Origin: Acidobacteriota bacterium
GTDB lineage: Bacteria > Acidobacteriota > Terriglobia > Bryobacterales > Bryobacteraceae
Length of the DNA: 64,000 nucleotides
NCBI GenBank assembly: GCA_017304135.1
Contig: JAFLBB010000016.1
Location: 1-64,000 of the forward strand
Reading direction: 5' to 3'
Shown here: in pieces, positions 17,387 to 25,374 of the stretch
Layout: each line of letters opens with the position of its first letter
How positions within the stretch are numbered: position 1 is the first letter of the stretch
Notes under the pieces: model-generated
Told to the model about the DNA's origin: nothing
The model's database searches: none
Seen by the model: the letters and a program-made list of their open reading frames with translations, nothing else
Position numbers and translations under genes: made by a program

Positions 17387-18349
17387 TTAGACATAGTTCC
17401 AATCCTGGTCGCGAACGGGGGCGAGGATTCGCTGGACTTCTTTGAGGAGCCCTTGATCGAGGGGCTGTTCGCTCCACCGAACGTTGTCGAAGACAAGGCC
17501 TGGGTCGGCGGAGCTAAAGAGAGTTGTGGGGATGGCGGGATTCTGGGTTGCGAATTGAATCGCCAGTTGACTCAACGAAGTGCCCGCGTTCCGGCAAAAG
17601 TCGGCGGCGGCACGAAAGCAGGCCCGGGCTTCCGGTGAGGCCGGATGCCATTCGGGCGCGCCGCGTTCGGTGAGAAGACCCGAGGCAAACGGGGAACCAT
17701 TGACCACACCCACGCCGTTGCGCTGGGCCACGGGCAGCAGTTCCAGTAGCCGCGTGTCGTGCAGGCAATGGTGATTGTGAATCAGAGCGACATCGATCGG
17801 GTAGGCGCTGAGCACATGACGCCAGAGATCAGCAGGGTAGAAACCGAATCCGAAGGCCCCGACGCGCCCCTCGCGCTTGAGTTCGAGAACGGTTTCGAGC
17901 CCCTCCTCCAGGGCCCATTTCGTATAGCGGCCGCCCTGATATTCGATGTCGTGAATGTAAAGGAAGTCGAGGCAATCCACACCCAGGCGCTCGAGGCTCT
18001 CCTCAAAGGCCTGGCGGATGCGCGGCCGGGAGTAGTCGAGCGTAGCCGGACCGTTGGGGCCATCCTCGAGGTACTTGCCGACCTTCGTGGAGAGGAAGTA
18101 GCGGTGACGCGGCGTGCCGCGCAGCGCTTTGCCCAGGCGGGTCTCAGCCAGTGTGGCGCCGTAGGCGGGGGCGACGTCGAAGTAGTTGATGCCGCATTCG
18201 AGGGCGGCCTCGACGGCCTCAATGGCTGCCCCTTCGTCCACGGGACCATAAACATCGCCCAGAGCGGATGCCCCGAAGCTCAGCCGAGAAACCGATCGTC
18301 CCGTCTTTCCCAGTTCGTTGTAGGTCACTTGACAGCATCCAGCGGGCAT
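17387..18349 (-). CDS. Aldo/keto reductase
   Basis: NADP-dependent oxidoreductase of about 320 residues (TIM barrel). The N-terminus YNELGKTGRSVSRLSFG is typical of the family. The catalytic tetrad is visible as Asp and Tyr in NYFDVAPAYG, Lys in STKVGKYLE and His in YIHDIEYQ. The subgroup resembles aldose (L-fucose/L-galactose/D-threo-aldose) 1-dehydrogenases. A GTG at 18328 is an alternative start closer to the conserved N-terminus; neither start has a strong ribosome binding site. It is the first gene of the minus-strand operon, about 20 bases before the TonB receptor, and faces the divergent AraC-type regulator. Its presence keeps a sugar-oxidation role for the operon open. Confidence 0.85.
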   Translation of the reverse strand: MPAGCCQVTYNELGKTGRSVSRLSFGASALGDVYGPVDEGAAIEAVEAALECGINYFDVAPAYGATLAETRLGKALRGTPRHRYFLSTKVGKYLEDGPNGPATLDYSRPRIRQAFEESLERLGVDCLDFLYIHDIEYQGGRYTKWALEEGLETVLELKREGRVGAFGFGFYPADLWRHVLSAYPIDVALIHNHHCLHDTRLLELLPVAQRNGVGVVNGSPFASGLLTERGAPEWHPASPEARACFRAAADFCRNAGTSLSQLAIQFATQNPAIPTTLFSSADPGLVFDNVRWSEQPLDQGLLKEVQRILAPVRDQDWNYV

Positions 18350-18495
18350 CGCTCAACCGTCGGCTGAAACGCCGGCGTGAATGAGAGATGAGCCCAGAGT
18401 GTCTGCGATTATTCCATTGGTTTCGCGCTCGAACAAGGACAGGATCGGCATCTTTTTCACCATTTTCGGCACAGGCCGTGCTAGTGTGGCCGGGT

Positions 18496-19716
18496 ATGAA
18501 GAAGCCGAAAGCCGTCATCCTCCTCATTCCCTCGGCGCGCGAATTCGATCGTGGTTTGCGGCGCGGCATCATCGAGTACGCGCACACGCACGGCCCGTGG
18601 ATTTTTCACGAGGAGGCTCCGCCGTACCTGCAGAGGCTGTCGCCGAAGCAACGGATGCAGAATATGCGGGCGTGGCATGCAGACGGGATGATTGTGATTC
18701 AGAGCCGGTATGCCGAAGTGCGCTCCTTGGACGTGCCCACCGTGGTGGCGGTGGGAAGCCGGACGCTCAAGCCTTCGTTTTCGCAGGTGGTGTGTGCCGA
18801 CGAGGAGATCGGCCGTGAAGGGGCGCGGGTGGTGCTGAGCCTGGGCTTGCGGAACTTCGCCTACTGCGGCCTGAATGGGCTGGAATTTTCCGACAATCGA
18901 GGAAAGGGCTTCCAGGGGGCCATCCTTGCGGCCGGATTTCGCGCCGACTTCTATAGCCCCTCCACGGAGCACCTGGGCCAATCCTGGTACAGAGAGCAGA
19001 AACTGCTTGGCCGCTGGCTCATGCAACTGCGAAAGCCAGTAGGATTGTTGGCCTGCAACGACGACCGCGCGCGTGTGATCACGGAAATCTGCCGGCTGCG
19101 GGGAATTCGGGTTCCTGACGATGTTGCCATCCTTGGTGTAGACAACGATGAGCAGGTATGTCGCAGCTCAAATCCTCCCATTTCGAGCATCGCCCTGGCC
19201 ACGGAACGAGGGGGGTATGAAGCGGCGGCTCTACTGGCCAAGCTGATGTCCGGCAGGACGCCGGCCCGCGGGACCATCACGGTGCATCCGACACAGGTGG
19301 TCAGACGGCAATCGACGGATATTCTCGCCATCCAGGATCAGCATATGGTGAGAGCCCTGCGATTCATCCGCGACCACAGTCACCGCAACCTTCGCGTCTC
19401 CGACGTGCTGCTGGAGGCGGGACTCTCGCGGCGCGCACTGCAGGATAAGTTCACGCGGGAAGTGGGCCGCTCGCCCATAGAGGAGATCCACCAGTGCCGT
19501 GTTGACCGGATCTGCCGACTCCTGCTCGGAACCAACATGACCATTCGTGAGATCGCTCTGGCCTGTGGATTCGAAATTGACGCGCACGTAGCCCGGTTCT
19601 TTTCCAGACGTATGGGAATGACGCCTTTGGCATACCGCAAGAAATTACGCCTGGGCCCGTATGAGCCGGGCCTCCGAAGCGATGGAACCGGTTCGGACCT
19701 GAACTTCACTGGATGA
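18496..19716 (+). CDS. XylR-type AraC family transcriptional regulator
   Basis: 406 residues from the ATG at 18496. The first ~280 residues form a LacI/periplasmic-binding-like sensor (KAVILLIPSAREFDRGLRRGI, LLACNDDRARVITEICRLRGIRVPDDVAILGVDNDE). The last ~100 are an AraC helix-turn-helix pair (HRNLRVSDVLLEAGLSRRALQDKF, NMTIREIALACGFE, FSRRMGMTPLAYRK). This arrangement is that of E. coli XylR and relatives, which bind a sugar and activate catabolic genes. It is divergent from the ten-gene operon that starts at 18349, so it probably controls that operon from the 146-bp space between them. The ligand is unknown. Confidence 0.88.
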   Translation: MKKPKAVILLIPSAREFDRGLRRGIIEYAHTHGPWIFHEEAPPYLQRLSPKQRMQNMRAWHADGMIVIQSRYAEVRSLDVPTVVAVGSRTLKPSFSQVVCADEEIGREGARVVLSLGLRNFAYCGLNGLEFSDNRGKGFQGAILAAGFRADFYSPSTEHLGQSWYREQKLLGRWLMQLRKPVGLLACNDDRARVITEICRLRGIRVPDDVAILGVDNDEQVCRSSNPPISSIALATERGGYEAAALLAKLMSGRTPARGTITVHPTQVVRRQSTDILAIQDQHMVRALRFIRDHSHRNLRVSDVLLEAGLSRRALQDKFTREVGRSPIEEIHQCRVDRICRLLLGTNMTIREIALACGFEIDAHVARFFSRRMGMTPLAYRKKLRLGPYEPGLRSDGTGSDLNFTG

Positions 19717-21519
19717 AGTATGGAGCCGGAAGAAGGCGCCTGCGGCAGTGCAGTGGGCGTGCTGAGTGCAGGTGTCACCGCAGTTGGTCACATGCGCCCG
19801 TCCCGATAGCGGGTGAAAACCCCATCCGATTGGTCGATTTGAGGTTACTGACCGAACGAGAGGAGATTCCCCGAGTTGTTGAACACAAGCAAATCAGGAT
19901 CGCGCCGGTGGGAGGGGTGGAGCCGGCGCGTACTCCTGGCAATCAGCAGGTCGCCGGTTTACTTCCGACAGGTGGCTCCCGGGATCTTTCGAGAATGGGC
20001 ACGATCCCCTCGCACAGAGGCGACCGCGACAGGTAGCTGAACAGCGATCAAAATTAGTTGACGAGACTGGGGAGGCGGAGGTGGAGGCTGGAGCCTGCGG
20101 GTGCTTGTGTTTGGAGAAAGGCAGTTGGAACGGTATCCACCATGGGGAGCCGGCTTTTTGGCTCTACGCCCATTGCGGGGACAAACCTAATTCCATTCAC
20201 CCAGCTTACCCACGCAGCACGGCCCCTGCTTCCAGACGGCTTCCTCCCCAAGAGTTCCAGCAGTTTCCGCCTCTCTCGCACATTCTGGCGTTCGCATTCA
20301 CGGCAAGCGATGCTGGTTAGCCGCATCACCTAAGACGTAGGTGGCACATTGGGGCCGAAGGGGTTCTCCAGGGGCGGCAGAGTTTATACCTCCAATCCGC
20401 TTTACCCGAGGTCATGATTCGTGCAGTTGACCGGCCAGAAGGCGTGGTCGACTTCCCTGATGGTGGCGGCCTGTCCGGCCGAGGATTGGCTGGGGTTGAT
20501 CTTCATGCGGTGCAGGCAGAGGCGGCCGCAGGTGGTGACCCTGGTGGTCTTGTCATGGAACGGGTAGCGCGGCTTAGGGACGCGGTGCGTTCAGCGCACC
20601 ACTCTCTCCGCACAAAGCAACCAGGTGTGTGATGTCCGAACAGGCAAGGACGCGCTGCTCGCGACCGGCGAACAACGGTTCGGCCTGTTTCTGCGTGACA
20701 AGAATATGCACGGGATGCCCCCCGGCACGCCGCCCAAGCGCACGATGGCCGGCGCCAGCTGCCCGCGCAATGGCGCCGTGTCCACGGTGCAGGGATGTTG
20801 GCTCGGCGAGGCGGGAGGGATGCCGGCCGGTGGAGGTTGGCGGCGCAGCCGGCATGGTATCCGCAGAGCCAGCCCGCCGCCCACGGCAGTATCCAGGGAA
20901 GAGGAGCTTGCCGGGAGGCGGATCCTCTTCCCATAATGCCGTGAGCGAACCCAACGTCTCGAACGCACCTACGACTGGGACGGGTGGCTCGGACTGGAGA
21001 TGGTGCGGACTGAGACGGCTTACCCGCCTCCAGACGTACGGGCGGCTCAGCCGGATCTATCGCAGAATTCGAAGCACAACCTCCACGACGCCGGATGTGC
21101 CGGCGCCGGCCCTGAGGGAACTGGCGGGCGAGGCGATTCGTTGCGATTGAGAGGAGCCGAGTTGCGGCCGGTGTAGCGAAGTGGCAGGGGAGGTGAGGAG
21201 ATCCGGCGCATCTTTGGGTCACGGGCGGGGAGTGATCCGGCGGGGGCGGGCGCGAAGCCGGATCTCAGTTGCGGGTCATGCGATTCGAGCCAGGTGGCAA
21301 GTACCAGGTCTGCTCTCAAGGCGGGAGGCGCTTTTATGTGCCGGCATTTAGATGGCAACTTATTCATCCAGCGGAGGAGCGACTTAGTCACGAACTCTCT
21401 GCCCGATATGAGGGAGTTATGCGTCCGGCGGCGGCGATTCATGGAGATCAGAGGCGGCTTGGATTCGCCCACCGGCAGCGGGTTTTGTGATTATGAGTAC
21501 TAGTCCCCGCCTTCACGCA
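19717..21519. other. Gene-poor stretch with insertion-sequence debris
   Basis: About 1.8 kb between the AraC regulator and the exopolysaccharide leader. Many short open frames occur on both strands, but their predicted proteins are Arg/Pro/Ala-rich and mutually overlapping, as expected of noncoding GC-rich DNA. The only recognisable piece is a decayed IS481-type transposase C-terminus at 20330-20575. No tRNA was seen. Confidence 0.5.
20330..20575 (-). pseudogene. Decayed IS481-family transposase, C-terminal fragment
   Basis: Reading the minus strand in one frame gives PRYPFHDKTTRVTTCGRLCL, then MKINPSQSSAGQAATIREVD and FWPVNCTNHDLG, and finally PLENPFGPNVPPTS before a TAG at 20330-20332. These blocks correspond to the well-known C-terminal tail of IS481/integrase-core transposases (YPFHDR..RVT.CGRICL, ..STVLAGQ..GIKEVDDG.W.VSF..YDLG, and a terminal ..NPFG..). 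In-frame TAA codons at 20402-20404 and 20384-20386 break it, and no catalytic DDE domain was found upstream. It is a relic of an old insertion. Confidence 0.72.
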
Positions 21520-21548
21520 TTGACAACCAGGAAGAGTTGGAGTATACG
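21520..21548 (+). promoter_or_regulatory. Sigma-70-like promoter of the exopolysaccharide operon
   Basis: TTGACA (21520-21525), a 17-base spacer, and TATACG (21543-21548). A perfect -35 box with ideal spacing is rare in this GC-rich DNA. It points toward the NusG-like gene at 22007 and would give a leader of about 450 bases. No other good promoter was seen before the polysaccharide genes. Confidence 0.6.
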
Positions 21549-21648
21549 TGACACGGTAGCTATTCTTCCACGGCACATGCCCTTGATGAGGCAGAAGCAG
21601 CGGGGCTAATTTTCCCGAGGCGGGCCGTGAGCAGGGCGACCGTATGAG

Positions 21649-21659
21649 GGCGGTAGCTT
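21649..21659 (+). promoter_or_regulatory. ops-like element in the leader of the exopolysaccharide operon
   Basis: GGCGGTAGCTT matches the enterobacterial ops element (GGCGGTAGCGT) at ten of eleven positions. ops is the DNA signal at which RfaH, a NusG paralogue, loads on paused polymerase. Here it lies about 100 bases after the promoter and about 350 bases ahead of a gene for a NusG/RfaH/UpxY-type protein. Chance occurrence of a 10-base match in 64 kb is not negligible, so position is the main support. Confidence 0.4.
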
Positions 21660-22006
21660 CTCAAGCCGAGCCGCTTTCACCGGCACATCGAAGCATGCGC
21701 GGTGGGGGCAAAGGTGAGGCTGGTCGCAAAGCCGTATGAGGGAAGATACAACCAATTTGATTCTGGCTTGGGCACACGAGACACGGCTCACGGATGAAGG
21801 AGTTATGTTCGCTGAGCCTCGAGGGAAAGAATTCATCGTGCCCAGCCGTCCAGCCATGAGGATCGCGGCACTCCCAGAGGGCGGAGGCCATGCCTCCGAG
21901 GGGCCCGGTAAGGCTCAGACCGGCGCGGGCGAATAGTCGCCAGACCGGCGCCGGAGAGCCGCGGCAATTCCTGCCGAGCGTGCGGGAGACATCCAGAGGT
22001 GTCATT

Positions 22007-22594
22007 GTGTGGTCCGAGGAGGAGTTCCCCTGGTTTGCGGTGCAAGTCAGGGCACGGCATGAGAAGGTGGTGGCACTTGCGGTGCGGTGCAAGGGATTTG
22101 TAGCGTTCTTACCCACATATGAGCACCAGCATCGATCGTGCGGGCACTGGCGCACTGCGGATTTACCGCTGTTTCCAGGTTATGTGCTATGCCGGTTCGA
22201 TCCTCAGAAGCGGTTGCCGATTCTGACGATACCGGGAGTCTTCTCGATCGTATCGACGGGTAAAGCGCCGGCTCCACTGGAAGAGCGCGAGGTGCTGGCG
22301 ATCCAAAACGTAATAGAGCATGGGTTGCGAGCATCACCCATTGCGTACCTGGAGGCGGGGGATCGCGTCCGGATGGTGGGTGGTCCGCTGTTGGGAGTAG
22401 AGGGCCTATATCAGGGGCAGAACGAGAAGCACCGGCTGATCATTTCGGTGACGCTGCTGCAGCGCTCCATTGTGGTGGAGGTGGATCCGAAATGGGTGTG
22501 CGCCGCCGAGCCGGAACATCCGGTGGAGCGGGCGCTGCGGCAGGCGCGCGAGATGGACGGCGGGCGGATGGCGGGGCGTCCGGCGGGGCTGTAG
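22007..22594 (+). CDS. NusG/RfaH/UpxY-type transcription antitermination protein
   Basis: About 195 residues from a GTG at 22007 preceded by AGAGG at suitable spacing. The N-terminal NGN domain is recognisable by WFAVQVRARHEKVVALAVRCKGFVAFLPTY and LPLFPGYVLCRF. The C-terminal part has a KOW motif (YLEAGDRVRMVGGPLLGVEGLYQGQ). Specialised NusG paralogues of this kind head capsule and exopolysaccharide operons and let polymerase read through long clusters. This one is the first gene of a ~40-kb polysaccharide locus, which fits exactly. The upstream frame to 21890 has no start signal and was not used. A housekeeping NusG is excluded by context and divergent sequence. Confidence 0.85.
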   Translation: MWSEEEFPWFAVQVRARHEKVVALAVRCKGFVAFLPTYEHQHRSCGHWRTADLPLFPGYVLCRFDPQKRLPILTIPGVFSIVSTGKAPAPLEEREVLAIQNVIEHGLRASPIAYLEAGDRVRMVGGPLLGVEGLYQGQNEKHRLIISVTLLQRSIVVEVDPKWVCAAEPEHPVERALRQAREMDGGRMAGRPAGL

Positions 22595-22649
22595 AAACTC
22601 GTGTAGCTAAGAAAAGCGAGCGCGGGAGGAAAGACAAGAGGTCGGGGAC

Positions 22650-23105
22650 ATGAGGACCCTCACGGTGTCAAAAGAAGGGACATGCGATGTGGCTGTTGGC
22701 GGCAAGGTGAGAGCGGTGGATGCGCTTGATTGCGGAGAGAACATGCGTGACCGCCGCAAGGCGCGGAGATATCCGCTCCGCCTGCGAGGGCGAGTGTGGC
22801 ATCCAAGAGACTGTTCGTTCATGGCCAAGGCGAGGACGAGGGACCTGAGTTCGAGCGGGTTGTATTTACTGGTGGAGGCCACGCCTTCGCCGCCGGTGAA
22901 CCACGGGGAATGGCTGGAGCTGGAGATCAGCCTGATGACACACCCGTTGGAGCCTTTTGAGGTTGTGCTGAAGGGCATTGGCCAAGTTGTACGGACGGAG
23001 CAAACGAGCATGAAGAGCGCGCCGCTGGGGGTGGCGGTCGAGTTGGCGCGGCACGAGTTGATCCGGAGGCCGACGGAGGGTTTTCCGCACAGCGGGCAGA
23101 CGTAG
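22650..23105 (+). CDS. PilZ domain protein
   Basis: Up to 151 residues; an in-frame ATG at 22743 (MRDRRKARRYPLRLR) could be the true start because the domain begins there. The c-di-GMP binding signature is present: DRRKARRYPLRLRGRVW gives the RxxxR part and DLSSSGLYL the D/NxSxxG part. PilZ proteins transmit c-di-GMP levels, often to polysaccharide export. Lying second in the locus, 55 bases after the antiterminator gene, it suggests that synthesis or export is under c-di-GMP control. No catalytic domain is attached. Confidence 0.8.
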   Translation: MRTLTVSKEGTCDVAVGGKVRAVDALDCGENMRDRRKARRYPLRLRGRVWHPRDCSFMAKARTRDLSSSGLYLLVEATPSPPVNHGEWLELEISLMTHPLEPFEVVLKGIGQVVRTEQTSMKSAPLGVAVELARHELIRRPTEGFPHSGQT

Positions 23106-23156
23106 CTTTGGGGGGAGGCGGCGGAGGCGGAACTGAGTCAGCGGGAGGGTCAGCGC

Positions 23157-23768
23157 ATGCGGAGACGGAACGATAGATTGCGAATGGTCATGGGGCTGGT
23201 TCTGACGGGACTGATGGAGAGCGCGTGGGCGGCCGAGAAGGCGAAGGCGGTGGAGAATCCGGCTGAGCCGGCGACGACGCTGGACTACCGCATCGGTCCG
23301 GGCGACGTCCTGGCGGTGGAGGTATGGAGGGAACCGGAGAGTTCCATGCCGGGGGTGTTGGTGCGGCCGGACGGCAGGATCTCATTGTCGATGATCGGTG
23401 AGCTGGTGGTGGCGGGGATGTCGACGGCGGAATTGGAACGAGTACTGGTGGAGAAATACAAAGAGTTCATCCATGACGTGCGGCTGACGGTCATCGTCAA
23501 GGAGATCCATAGCCAGAAGGTGTACGTGATGGGTGAAGTCAAGAAGCCGGGAGCGATCCAATTGCAGGCATCGATCACGATTGTACAGGCACTGGCCGAG
23601 GCGGGGGGATTCACTGAGTACGCCAACCGCAAGAAGATCTACATCCTGCGTGCGCGGCGGAGCGAAAAAACGGGCGAGGTATTCAACTACGAGGAATTGG
23701 AGCGCGGCCAGGGCGGGCGGAGCAACGTAATGCTGGCCCCCGGAGACACGGTCGTGGTGCCGCGCTAG
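23157..23768 (+). CDS. Polysaccharide export protein (Wza/poly_export-SLBB family)
   Basis: 203 residues with a signal peptide (VMGLVLTGLMESAWAAE). Domain 1 is the poly_export domain (LDYRIGPGDVLAVEVWREPE, VRPDGRISLSMIGELVVAGMS) and domain 2 a single SLBB (KVYVMGEVKKPGAIQLQ). It ends with a terminal LAPGDTVVVPR strand. It lacks the C-terminal transmembrane helix ring of Wza and no lipobox cysteine was found, so it is the short type common in Acidobacteria. It should form the periplasmic/outer-membrane exit channel together with the chain-length protein encoded next. Confidence 0.9.
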   Translation: MRRRNDRLRMVMGLVLTGLMESAWAAEKAKAVENPAEPATTLDYRIGPGDVLAVEVWREPESSMPGVLVRPDGRISLSMIGELVVAGMSTAELERVLVEKYKEFIHDVRLTVIVKEIHSQKVYVMGEVKKPGAIQLQASITIVQALAEAGGFTEYANRKKIYILRARRSEKTGEVFNYEELERGQGGRSNVMLAPGDTVVVPR

Positions 23769-23804
23769 GCGTGTGGCTGGGGAGCGAGTGGAGTAAGAAG
23801 CGCC

Positions 23805-25361
23805 ATGTTGGATGTATCCCTTTCTGATTCTTGCCGGCAGGCGATGCAGCCGCGATCGGTGGCTCGCGCGCTGTGGAAGTGGAAGGGGATGATCCTGTTG
23901 GCGTGGGTAACAGGAACAGTAGCGACCGTGGCTGTGGTGATGTCGTTGCAGCCGGTGTACCGGGCCGAGGCGCTCGTTCTTGTCGAATCGCAGAAGATAC
24001 CGGAGAACTTCGTCGCACCGACAGTGCAGACCGCGCTGGAGGTACGGCTGGACCGCCTCAAGCAGCAGGTGTTGAGCCGGGAGCGGCTGTGGGGCCTGGT
24101 GGAGGAGTATGACCTCTACCGGGCGTTACGGGGCACGAAGACCCGGGAGGAACTCGTAGACACGATGCGCGGCGATGTGACGATCCGGCTGGAGCGCGGC
24201 TGGAGCGCAAGCCGGCCGGGCGCCTTCCGCATCTCGTATGAGACGTGGGACCCGGCGACCGCGGCGAGCGTGAGCAACCGGATCGCGTCCTTCTTCATCA
24301 CGGAGAACCTGCGTGAACGCTCCGTGGAGGCAGCGGGTACGTCGGCTTTTCTGGATAGTCAATTGCGGTCAGCCGAGGAGAAGCTGCGGGAACAAGAGGC
24401 GCGACTGAGCCAGTTCAAGCTCGCCAACAACGGCGAGTTGCCACAGCAGGAGACGACCTTGCTGGCGCAGTTTGGCCAGTTAAAGGCCGACTTGTTGGGG
24501 ATTCAAGATGCACTAGCTCGTGCACGGCAGAACAAGCTGATCCTGGACAACACGCTATCTGCTCATGAATCGGATATGAGGCGGTTGAAGGAGCTGACGC
24601 GGCTGCGCGACGTGGTGAAGGGCGGCCGCCAGGAGAACCGGGAGGAGGCGCCGGCCGCGCCGCAGCTAACGGAGTTGCAGCGGGCCGAGCAGGACTTGCA
24701 GTCGGCGCGGGTGCGGTATTCCGAGCGTCATCCGGAGATCGGACGGCTGCTGACACGCGTGCAGCAGTTGCGTGAGGAGGAAGCGCGGACCAGGAGCCGG
24801 ACAAAGAGCGAGGCGCCGGCGGCGCGCAGCGCTCCGGCGGAGGTCGGGGCGGACAAGACGTTTGAGGAAATTCTCGCTGTTGACCAGGAGCGGACCGAGT
24901 TGCTGCAATCACAGTCGGGGCTTGCCGACCGTGAAATCGAGGCCCTGGAACAACGGCGCTCCGCGGTATTGAACGAAGCCGAACGCCTTCAGGGCCGGAT
25001 CCGGAACCTGCCGATACGCGAACAACAACTGGCGGTGGTCACTCGGGACTACGAAACCTCGCGGGTAAACTATCGTTCGCTGCTGGACAAGAAGCTCGCT
25101 TCCGACATCGCGGCGGACATGGAGCGTTGGGAGAAGGCGGAGAAATTTGTGATGCTCGAGCAGGCGCGTCCGCCGGAGAAGCCGGTATGGCCGAGGCGCG
25201 GGATGCTCTCGGCGGCCGGGTCGGCCGGCTTCCTGTTGATGGCGGCGCTGGCGGCGTTTGTGTTCGAATTGCGGCGCGACGCACTATTGGGCGAGTGGGA
25301 GTTGCCACAAGGCACGGTTGTGCTGGGGCGGCTGCCGCGGATGCAGGTGGAGCGACCGTGA
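23805..25361 (+). CDS. Polysaccharide chain-length determinant (Wzz/GumC family)
   Basis: 518 residues with two membrane helices flanking a long periplasmic part. TM1 is GMILLAWVTGTVATVAVVMSL and TM2 is near residue 475 (SAGFLLMAALAAFVFE). Between them lie the Wzz domain (PVYRAEALVLVESQKIPENF) and an extended coiled coil (LRSAEEKLREQEARLSQFK, LNEAERLQGRIRNLPIREQQL), followed by the family tail (NYRSLLDKKLASDIAADMERW). It controls chain length and links polymerase to the export channel. No kinase domain is fused; a separate BY-kinase is encoded at 26535. An ATG at 23844 is an alternative start. Confidence 0.9.
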   Translation: MLDVSLSDSCRQAMQPRSVARALWKWKGMILLAWVTGTVATVAVVMSLQPVYRAEALVLVESQKIPENFVAPTVQTALEVRLDRLKQQVLSRERLWGLVEEYDLYRALRGTKTREELVDTMRGDVTIRLERGWSASRPGAFRISYETWDPATAASVSNRIASFFITENLRERSVEAAGTSAFLDSQLRSAEEKLREQEARLSQFKLANNGELPQQETTLLAQFGQLKADLLGIQDALARARQNKLILDNTLSAHESDMRRLKELTRLRDVVKGGRQENREEAPAAPQLTELQRAEQDLQSARVRYSERHPEIGRLLTRVQQLREEEARTRSRTKSEAPAARSAPAEVGADKTFEEILAVDQERTELLQSQSGLADREIEALEQRRSAVLNEAERLQGRIRNLPIREQQLAVVTRDYETSRVNYRSLLDKKLASDIAADMERWEKAEKFVMLEQARPPEKPVWPRRGMLSAAGSAGFLLMAALAAFVFELRRDALLGEWELPQGTVVLGRLPRMQVERP

Positions 25362-25374
25362 GGGCGGCGGGGCA

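Noticed and set aside
20503-21222. 239-residue minus-strand frame in the gene-poor region
   Set aside because: Arg/Pro/Cys-rich with no domain or start signal, and it overlaps the IS481 relic in another frame.
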